In this document: in pieces, positions 1 through 4,501 of the stretch | Numbering within the stretch: the first letter of the stretch is position 1 | How the letters are laid out: the number at the start of each line of letters is the position of its first letter | Source of the DNA: an uncultured Ruminococcus sp. | GTDB taxonomy: Bacteria; Bacillota; Clostridia; Oscillospirales; CAG-272 | Direction: 5' to 3' | NCBI GenBank assembly: GCA_900551005.1 | Contig: URUL01000091.1 | Coordinates: 1-7,315, forward strand | Length of the DNA: 7,315 nt | The notes under the pieces: model-generated | The model's input: only the letters and a program-made list of their open reading frames with translations | Told to the model about the DNA's origin: nothing | Database searches by the model: none | Program-made: the position numbers and the translations under genes

Positions 1-803
1 CCCGCCGCTTTGCAGTTTTTCAGATGCTCCTGATAGGTCTTTGCAAAATAGTAGTTGCCGTCGTTGTCGGTGACGAAGAAATAGTAGTCCGTGTCCGCCG
101 GGTTCAGCGCGGCGTTTATCGCTTCAATTCCGGGGTTCGTTATCGGACCTGCCGGGAGCCCCTTGCGGTCGTAGGTGTTATAAAACTCATCGTATTTGTC
201 TGCCTGATACTCGCTTATATAAGGCTTGACGCTGCGCTTTAAATAGAAAACCGTCGCGTCGCACTGCAGGCGCGGATAGCTCGATGAATTGAGCCTGTTG
301 TGGAGCACGGAGGAGACATTCGCCATGACCGACGGCACCGACGCCTCCTGCTGGATTATCGAAGCGAGCGTGATTATCTCGTCCATGGACATGCCGATTT
401 TTTGAGCTTTAGCATACATATCGTCTGTGAGCTTCGATTCAGTGTTTGCGAGAAAGCGTCCGAGCGCCTTTTCCGCGCCCTCGCCGACATAGAAATCATA
501 TGTGTCGGGATAGATATAGCCCTCGAGCAGGAACGGGCGCTCCTGCGGATTGTTTATAGCTTTAACGAATTTGTTGTCCCGTTCGGTGTTGTTGACCGCC
601 GAGATAAACTCGTCCTTTGTGCATACGCCGCCCTCTTCGAGCTTCTGCGCCGCCTGAATGACAGTCGTGCCCTCGGGAAAGGTCAGCCTGACCGTCTCCG
701 GCGCGGGGGCGGGCTTGAGACGATCAATCAGCGAGCAGGAGCAAAGGCTCAGCGCGAGAATAAAAATCAGCAAAGCGGCGATATATTTTTTGAAATTTTT
801 CAT
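1..803 (-). CDS. mltG: Endolytic murein transglycosylase MltG (YceG-like), C-terminus cut by window edge
   Basis: The gene reads leftward from the ATG at 803-801, and 267 residues are visible before the left edge. The MltG family cleaves nascent glycan strands at the outer face of the membrane and limits their length. Visible parts: an N-terminal hydrophobic segment (about 8-22) ending in LCSC, so Cys23 could be a lipoprotein site; a LysM-like stretch (about 37-70); LEGYIYPDTYDF (93-104); LASIIQQEA (146-154), whose Glu153 I take as the catalytic residue; a NRL box (169-171); LQCDATV (179-185); YNTYDRKGLPAGPITNPG (208-225); AALNP (231-235); and YFFVTDNDGNYYF (241-253). These match the family's order, so probably only a few residues are missing. 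The first residue of the usual E-K-E pair is Gln here (QQE), which I believe is tolerated in clostridial members. The start is set by GGAGGT (816-811) seven bases upstream. The gene is divergent from the 52-residue gene. Confidence 0.93.
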   Translation of the reverse strand, partial: MKNFKKYIAALLIFILALSLCSCSLIDRLKPAPAPETVRLTFPEGTTVIQAAQKLEEGGVCTKDEFISAVNNTERDNKFVKAINNPQERPFLLEGYIYPDTYDFYVGEGAEKALGRFLANTESKLTDDMYAKAQKIGMSMDEIITLASIIQQEASVPSVMANVSSVLHNRLNSSSYPRLQCDATVFYLKRSVKPYISEYQADKYDEFYNTYDRKGLPAGPITNPGIEAINAALNPADTDYYFFVTDNDGNYYFAKTYQEHLKNCKAA

Positions 804-833
804 TTTTTGCACCTCCGTCTTTCGGACAAGATG

Positions 834-862
834 ATTCTATCAAAAATAACGAGCAAATTCAA
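834..862 (-). promoter_or_regulatory. Sigma-A-type promoter of mltG
   Basis: Read on the minus strand, TTGAAT (862-857) is the -35 and TAGAAT (839-834) the -10, separated by exactly 17 bases. TG one base before the -10 adds an extended -10. Transcription would start near 827, giving a leader of about 24 bases that carries the GGAGGT ribosome site. The element matches the housekeeping consensus well; initiation itself is inferred. Confidence 0.75.
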
Positions 863-937
863 CTTTCTTCTTCGCGGAATATCGGCGCGCCCGCGCGGAA
901 AGCTAAAAACGCAAACGCAAAGAAAGGAGAATTTTTT

Positions 938-1096
938 GTGGACAAGCCGAAAAAGCAGAAGAAAAAGATAATCGAAATTCCGCAGTACAACGACCCGATG
1001 AACAAAGAGGGAGTTATCCCGACCGACGTGCTCGGCAGCTACTCGGGCACGCCATTGGACGGCTCACAGCCCGTGCAGGACGCGGATGACCTGTAA
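938..1096 (+). CDS. Small 52-residue hypothetical protein, divergent from mltG
   Basis: The frame starts at GTG (938-940) and ends at TAA (1094-1096). AAAGGAGA (923-930) lies seven bases before the GTG and strongly supports this start. The protein opens with a Lys-rich stretch (MDKPKKQKKK), then a Pro/Tyr/Asp segment (IPQYNDP, 14-20), and ends acidic with VLGSYSGTPLDG (31-42) and PVQDADDL (45-52). It has no signal peptide, membrane segment or Cys/His metal site; it is probably cytosolic and may be partly disordered. From memory, similar short proteins ending in a GSYTGTP...PVQDADDL pattern occur in related clostridia, but I know no function for them. The good ribosome site and codon use like the neighbouring core genes argue that it is real. 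It would be missed by a gene caller with a length cut-off or ATG-only starts. Confidence 0.75.
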   Translation: MDKPKKQKKKIIEIPQYNDPMNKEGVIPTDVLGSYSGTPLDGSQPVQDADDL

Positions 1097-1109
1097 AATA
1101 AAAAAAAGT

Positions 1110-1162
1110 CCCCGAAAAAAGTTAAAGCCGAATGTGTGCAGCATTCGGCTTTAGCTTTGGGG
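1110..1162 (-). terminator. Long hairpin with U-tract on the minus strand
   Basis: An 11-bp perfect inner stem, AAAGCCGAATG (1124-1134) with CATTCGGCTTT (1142-1152), is extended by CCCC (1110-1113) pairing with GGGG (1159-1162). The T-rich tract that should follow a factor-independent terminator is on the minus-strand side, where the RNA would run into a tract of seven Us (1107-1101). On the plus strand the stem follows the 52-residue gene by 13 bases but is followed by an A-rich tract. It may end plus-strand transcription weakly and minus-strand transcription well; no minus-strand gene feeding it was found. Confidence 0.6.
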
Positions 1163-1416
1163 AAAGAGAAAATAAAAATGAAAAAAGAAGTTGACAATTA
1201 TTAAAACCAGATAGGTAGTTGTCTCTTCGATACCTCTTGGGTACACATATAGAATAATTGTGCCGTATTGCATCAAGTATACATAAATATGAACAAATTG
1301 TAAACATTTCCTGTTCTTTTGCTAGGATTTGCCTTTTTTCGGCATTTTTATTGAAAAATTCTGTCTCAAAGCCTGTTTTTTCTGAGGCCGAACGGGCAAT
1401 AATTGCGAGTTTCAGG

Positions 1417-1445
1417 TTGTATTATTTACATATCGGGTATAAAAT
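1417..1445 (+). promoter_or_regulatory. Candidate glgP promoter
   Basis: TATAAAAT (1438-1445) is a good -10 lying about 65 bases before the glgP start. The upstream TTGTAT (1417-1422) is a weak -35 at a short 15-base spacing. The AT-rich setting and position support it, but the -35 is poor and an activator may be needed. Confidence 0.4.
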
Positions 1446-1451
1446 AGTAGG

Positions 1452-1479
1452 AGCTGTATTTATACCTATATTTACAGCT
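1452..1479 (+). promoter_or_regulatory. Inverted repeat at the expected glgP transcript start
   Basis: AGCTGTA (1452-1458) and TACAGCT (1473-1479) form a perfect 7-bp inverted repeat around a 14-base AT-rich spacer. It begins six bases after the candidate -10, so it would cover the transcription start: a suitable place for a repressor site, or a 5' leader stem. The arms are 21 bases apart from start to start, two helical turns, which fits dimer binding. The regulator is unknown. Confidence 0.4.
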
Positions 1480-1508
1480 ATGCAGCAACAAACGAAAGGT
1501 TTGGTATA

Positions 1509-3239
1509 ATGGATTATTCACTGACAAAGAAGGCCGCCGAGGAGCAGATAACCGCAAAGCTCTCGCACTTTTTCGGCGTAACTCCCGAGGAGGCCAACTA
1601 CGAGCAGTTTTACAAGGCTATCGCGATGATAACCCGCGATATGCTCAGACAGGGCAGACACGAGTTCGAACAGCGCTGCGAAGAGAGCGGCTCGAAGCGC
1701 GTGTACTATATGTGCATGGAGTTCCTCATGGGACGATCGCTCAAGAACACGCTCTATAACCTCAATCTCATCCCCGTCATGGAGGAGGCACTCAAAGACT
1801 TCGGCATAAAGCTCGACAAGCTCTATGACTGCGAGCCGGACGCAGGTCTCGGCAACGGCGGTCTGGGCCGCCATGCGGCGTGCTATCTCGACGCTTTGGC
1901 AACCGACGGCTATCTCGGCATGGGCTACTCCATTCTCTATGAATACGGAATCTTCAAGCAGAAGCTCGTTGACGGCTGGCAGACCGAGATGCCCGATTTC
2001 TGGCTCCCCGGCGGCGAGGTATGGCTCGTTGCGCGCGAGGAGAAGAGCGTTGACGTCAGCTTCGAGGGCAATGTCGTTGACCGCTGGGAGGACGGCTATC
2101 ACAGCGTCGATATAGAGAACGCGAAGAAGGTTCACGCCGTTCCTTACGATATGATGGTCGCCGGCAAGGACGGCAAGGGAGTCAGCGTCCTGCGTCTCTG
2201 GAGCGCAAAGAGCTCCGAGATAGACATGAACTCCTTCAATCAGGGCGATTACCTGCGCGCCATGGAGCAAAACGCCATGGCAGAGGTCATAAGCAAGGTG
2301 CTCTATCCCGCGGATAACCATCCCGAGGGCAAGAGCCTGCGTCTGCGCCAGCAGTATTTCCTCGTCTCCGCATCCGTTCAGGATATCATCAACCGCCACC
2401 TGCGCAAGTACGGCTCGCTCGACAATCTCTGCGACAAGATGGCTATCCATATCAACGACACCCACCCGACTCTCGCTATCCCCGAGCTTATGCGCCTGCT
2501 GCTCGACGAGTGCGGCTACAGCTGGGATGACGCATGGGATGTTGTGACGAAGGTTTTCGCCTACACGAACCATACCGTCATGAGCGAGGCTCTCGAATGT
2601 TGGAGCGAGGATCTCTTCCGTCGTCTGCTTCCGAGAATATATCAGATAGTCAAGGAGATAGACAACCGTTTCCGCAGCAGCGTCTGGGAGCAGACCCACG
2701 ACGCTAATAAGGTCGAGAGAATGGCTGTTATCTCAAACGGAGTTGTGCGCATGGCGAACCTCTGCGTCGCCTGCTGCCACAGCGTCAACGGCGTCTCCGC
2801 CCTCCACAGCGAGATACTCAAGGACAGCGTGTTCCATGATTTCTATACCCTCACGCCCGACAAGTTCTGCAACGTCACAAACGGCATCGCCCACCGCCGC
2901 TGGCTCTGCCAGGCAAACCCGCGCCTGACTTCGATGCTCAGCGACCTTATCGGCGGCGAGTTCGTATATAACGCCGAGTGCCTCTCGGAGCTTGCAAAAT
3001 ATAAAGATAACCCCGCCGTGCTCGCGGAGATAGAGAAGATAAAGACCGCGAACAAAGCGGACTTCGCAAAGCGCGTCAAGGCGAAGACCGGCATCGAGCT
3101 CGACCCGAACTCCATCTTTGATGTTCAGGTCAAGCGTCTGCACGAGTATAAGCGCCAGAACCTCAACGCGCTCAACATCCTCGCGAAATATCTCGCGATA
3201 AAGGCGAATCCCTCGGGCGATTTCATGCCCCACACCTAA
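1509..3239 (+). CDS. glgP: N-terminal 576-residue fragment of glycogen phosphorylase
   Basis: This is the part translated normally. The start is ATG 1509 with GAAAGG (1494-1499) nine bases upstream. Family landmarks in order: MEFLMGRSL (70-78), GNGGLGR-AAC (115-125), YEYGIF (144-149), NDTHP (316-320), NHTVMSEALE (354-363), VTNGIAHRRWL (456-466) and VKRLHEYKRQ (541-550), the last contributing phosphate-site basic residues in the family. His122 sits where the family almost always has Leu (GLGRLAAC). The fragment holds the N-terminal domain and the first part of the C-terminal Rossmann domain, but not the PLP lysine, so as a product it should be inactive and probably unstable. Codon use is GC-rich at third positions, like mltG. 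Confidence 0.85.
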   Translation: MDYSLTKKAAEEQITAKLSHFFGVTPEEANYEQFYKAIAMITRDMLRQGRHEFEQRCEESGSKRVYYMCMEFLMGRSLKNTLYNLNLIPVMEEALKDFGIKLDKLYDCEPDAGLGNGGLGRHAACYLDALATDGYLGMGYSILYEYGIFKQKLVDGWQTEMPDFWLPGGEVWLVAREEKSVDVSFEGNVVDRWEDGYHSVDIENAKKVHAVPYDMMVAGKDGKGVSVLRLWSAKSSEIDMNSFNQGDYLRAMEQNAMAEVISKVLYPADNHPEGKSLRLRQQYFLVSASVQDIINRHLRKYGSLDNLCDKMAIHINDTHPTLAIPELMRLLLDECGYSWDDAWDVVTKVFAYTNHTVMSEALECWSEDLFRRLLPRIYQIVKEIDNRFRSSVWEQTHDANKVERMAVISNGVVRMANLCVACCHSVNGVSALHSEILKDSVFHDFYTLTPDKFCNVTNGIAHRRWLCQANPRLTSMLSDLIGGEFVYNAECLSELAKYKDNPAVLAEIEKIKTANKADFAKRVKAKTGIELDPNSIFDVQVKRLHEYKRQNLNALNILAKYLAIKANPSGDFMPHT

Positions 3240-3272
3240 ATCTTCGGCGCAAAAGCGGCGAGCGGCTACTTC

Positions 3273-3914
3273 ATGGCGAAGAAGATAATCAGTTTCATCT
3301 GCGCCCTCGCGGATCTCATCAACAACGACCCCGATGTCAAGGGCAGGCTCAAGGTCGTCTACATGGAGGACTACAACGTCTCCATGGCTGAATATATGAT
3401 GCCCGCCGCCGATGTCAGCGAGCAGATATCCCTCGCCGGAACCGAGGCGAGCGGCACGGGCAATATGAAGCTGATGATGAACGGCGCGATAACTCTCGGC
3501 ACGCTCGACGGCGCGAATGTTGAGATTCACGACGCAGTCGGCGACGAGAATATTGTTATCTTCGGCATGACCACCCCCGAGGTCAACGAACTCAAGAGCA
3601 AGGGCTATGTGCCGATGAATTTCTACAACAACAATGCGGAGCTTCGCAATGTCATCGATTTCATAAACCGCGGCTTCTGCGGTAAGCAGTTCCCGGAAAT
3701 CAGCGGAACTATTGTCTATCACGACCCCTACATGGTTCTCGCGGACTTCGCGGACTACCGTCAGGCGCAGAACAGAATCGACGAGCTCTGGGCGGACAGA
3801 ACGCGCTGGAACTCGATGTCGCTGATGAACACTGCCTGCTCCGGCAGATTTGCCGCCGACAGAGCGGTAAACGAGTATGCAAAGAACATCTGGCACACCG
3901 TCCCCGCAAAATAA
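3273..3914 (+). CDS. glgP: C-terminal part of glycogen phosphorylase with PLP lysine (same frame as 1509)
   Basis: The same frame continues after the stop: IFGAKAASGYFMAK begins at 3240, and the first ATG is at 3273, inside a conserved core helix. No Shine-Dalgarno sequence precedes that ATG, so independent translation is unlikely. The 213 residues from 3273 contain the NNDP motif, AADVSEQISLAGTEASGTGNMK with the PLP lysine, NGAITLGTLDGANVE, and DPYMVLADF near the C-terminus, ending at a normal length. All of these look intact, which suggests the stop is recent or an artefact rather than old decay. Confidence 0.55.
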   Translation: MAKKIISFICALADLINNDPDVKGRLKVVYMEDYNVSMAEYMMPAADVSEQISLAGTEASGTGNMKLMMNGAITLGTLDGANVEIHDAVGDENIVIFGMTTPEVNELKSKGYVPMNFYNNNAELRNVIDFINRGFCGKQFPEISGTIVYHDPYMVLADFADYRQAQNRIDELWADRTRWNSMSLMNTACSGRFAADRAVNEYAKNIWHTVPAK

Positions 3915-3951
3915 GGACTGCCGCACTCGGCGCAGACCAAAGAGCAAAAAG

Positions 3952-3995
3952 AAAACCGCAACTCGCGCTTTTGGGCGTAGGTTGCGGCTTTTATC
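3952..3995 (+). terminator. Intrinsic terminator after glgP
   Basis: CCGCAAC (3956-3962) pairs with GTTGCGG (3981-3987). A flanking AAAA (3952-3955) can pair with TTTT (3989-3992) across one unpaired C, and a short CGC/GCG pairing is possible within the loop. The U-tract is short. The position, 38 bases after the glgP stop, fits well. Confidence 0.7.
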
Positions 3996-4025
3996 ATAGT
4001 TTGCGGCTTTTATCATAGTTTGCGG
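3982..4025 (+). repeat. 19-bp tandem repeat, two full copies plus a partial third
   Basis: The unit TTGCGGCTTTTATCATAGT occurs at 3982-4000 and again, identical, at 4001-4019; a third begins (TTGCGG, 4020-4025) and then diverges. The unit contains the 3' arm and U-tract of the glgP terminator, so that half of the terminator has been duplicated, most simply by replication slippage or repair at the element junction. Confidence 0.85.
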
Positions 4026-4105
4026 TCTGGCATTTACAGGGCAATTTATAGGACTTATCTTGCAAAAAAACAGCCCGCGAGGATAGCTGGGTGTACGTAA
4101 GATAG

Positions 4106-4282
4106 TATTGCGCTAAGATTGACGAAGCGGCACGAAACCGCATGGAGCTGATCGTGCCGGAACTGGCGAAACGGCGTGACCGAGAAACTGAAAGCCGACA
4201 CCAAATGGAATGGGTACGGCAGATGAACGCTTGCAAGGCACAGGCAGAGGAGATTGTGAAAGCGGAATTGATTTATGATTGA
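4106..4282 (+). pseudogene. tnpV: Decayed C-terminal remnant of transposon-encoded protein TnpV
   Basis: Translation in one frame gives IDEAARNRMELIVPELAK (from 4118), then an out-of-family stretch, then QMEWVRQMNACKAQAEEI (from 4202) and VKAELIYD before TGA (4280-4282). These two blocks match the C-terminal half of TnpV as I remember it (IDEAA..RME.., ..TE.LKADNQMEWV..MN.., EIV.AELIY). The missing linker TEKLKAD is found in another frame (about 4179-4199), so two compensating indels, near 4170-4178 and 4199-4202, have occurred. Upstream the frame closes at TAG (4103-4105), and neither the N-terminal half nor a start can be found. TnpV is an accessory protein of unclear role in clostridial transposons and integrative elements. 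The copy is not functional but dates an insertion here. Confidence 0.72.
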
Positions 4283-4288
4283 GCGAGG

Positions 4289-4320
4289 AAGTCCGGGCAG
4301 AAAACTGTTCGGACTTTTCT
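4289..4320 (+). terminator. Intrinsic terminator after the tnpV remnant
   Basis: AAGTCCG (4289-4295) pairs perfectly with CGGACTT (4310-4316) around a 14-base loop, followed by TTCT. It begins seven bases after the tnpV stop and would insulate the downstream operon from read-through. Confidence 0.72.
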
Positions 4321-4361
4321 CATGTAGTCCAAAGTTGCGGTAGAATTGTTCACGAGTTTTA

Positions 4362-4370
4362 TGGTACAAT
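4362..4370 (+). promoter_or_regulatory. Extended -10 promoter of the ABC operon
   Basis: TGGTACAAT (4362-4370) is an extended -10: TG, one base, then TACAAT. The region 17-18 bases upstream (TAGAAT, 4341-4346) is a poor -35, which is common for extended -10 promoters. Transcription would start near 4377, about 47 bases before the mini-ORF and 121 before the permease. Confidence 0.6.
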
Positions 4371-4423
4371 TTATGCGAATAAAGAAAACGGAAAATTAGA
4401 ATCTAACAAGAGAATGTGGTTGT

Positions 4424-4501
4424 ATGAAAAAATCCATATTAGTATTTTGGGCAATCGTGTGTCTGTTACCTATTCAAAGGAGGTTTAAGAATTTTAAATG
4501 A
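4424..4501 (+). CDS. 25-residue hydrophobic mini-ORF at the head of the ABC operon
   Basis: ATG (4424) to TGA (4499-4501) encodes a peptide beginning MKKSILVFWAIVCLLP and ending basic (QRRFKNFK). The start resembles a signal peptide or single membrane helix. Its stop overlaps the permease start (ATGA, 4498-4501), and the permease ribosome site lies inside it. The upstream ribosome site is weak (AAGAG, 4408-4412). In lactococcin 972-type loci this position holds the bacteriocin precursor, so this could be the signal-peptide stump of a deleted bacteriocin, a translational-coupling leader, or a small membrane peptide. It may also be chance; nothing identifies it by homology. Confidence 0.35.
   Translation: MKKSILVFWAIVCLLPIQRRFKNFK
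4477..4483 (+). promoter_or_regulatory. Distant Shine-Dalgarno site of the permease
   Basis: AAGGAGG is nearly perfect but ends 14 bases before the ATG at 4498, where 5-9 is usual. A TAA immediately upstream of that ATG (4495-4497) rules out an earlier in-frame start, and no other start codon sits at the ideal distance. Translation of the overlapping mini-ORF may compensate by coupling. Confidence 0.6.

Larger units (their letters stand above)
1163..1508 (+). other. AT-rich intergenic leader upstream of glgP
   Basis: These 346 bases hold no gene with a credible ribosome site. An isolated perfect TTGACA (1191-1196) has only a poor -10 (GGTAGT) at the correct distance. Several short stems are present: AGGTA (1213-1217) with TACCT (1231-1235), TGCC/GGCA (1330-1333 with 1341-1344) followed by five Ts, and TTCGGC/GCCGAA (1338-1343 with 1387-1392). 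None is convincing as a riboswitch or attenuator. The best promoter and operator candidates, close to glgP, are listed separately. Confidence 0.5.
1509..3914 (+). pseudogene. glgP: Glycogen/alpha-glucan phosphorylase, full length but split by an in-frame TAA
   Basis: Glycogen phosphorylase (GT35 family, PLP-dependent) releases glucose-1-phosphate from the non-reducing ends of glycogen or maltodextrin in the cytosol. The frame from 1509 to the TAA at 3912-3914 has 801 codon positions, close to the family's usual 800-850, and aligns throughout with no shift. One codon, position 577 (3237-3239), is TAA. It falls in the conserved FMPHT-x-IFGAKAA segment, where the family has Tyr or Phe, so a single change from TAC or TAT explains it. 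The PLP lysine (EASGTGNMK, Lys654, codon 3468-3470) is beyond the stop. No neighbouring glg gene is present. Termination at 3237 would give an inactive protein. A base-call error, a recent null allele or read-through cannot be separated here, but the other genes in this window also end with TAA, so TAA is probably not reassigned. Confidence 0.88.

Noticed and set aside
300..971. 223-codon plus-strand frame across mltG and its promoter
   Set aside because: It is antisense to the clear MltG frame and runs through the divergent promoter region into the small gene in a wrong frame.
1258..1509. 83-codon plus-strand frame overlapping the glgP start as TAATG
   Set aside because: It begins at a TTG without a ribosome site, covers the likely promoter and operator, and its composition looks like translated intergenic DNA.
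1518..2699. Long open frame of 393 codons on the minus strand opposite glgP
   Set aside because: It is the antisense of GC-rich glgP codons, has no ribosome site and no recognisable domain, while the plus frame aligns to GlgP throughout.
3237..3239. TAA reassigned to an amino acid in this organism
   Set aside because: Other genes here (glgP end at 3912, the 52-residue gene at 1094) use TAA as their normal stop, so general reassignment is not supported.
2733..4016. 427-codon minus-strand open frame, also spanning the glgP stop
   Set aside because: Same antisense artefact; it begins in the tandem repeat with no Shine-Dalgarno sequence and encodes low-information sequence.
3982..4025. CRISPR array
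   Set aside because: The repeats are directly tandem without spacers and number only two and a third copies.
4279..4488. 69-codon plus-strand frame between the tnpV remnant and the permease
   Set aside because: It spans a terminator and the extended -10 promoter, has no ribosome site, and ends at a stop within the permease Shine-Dalgarno region.
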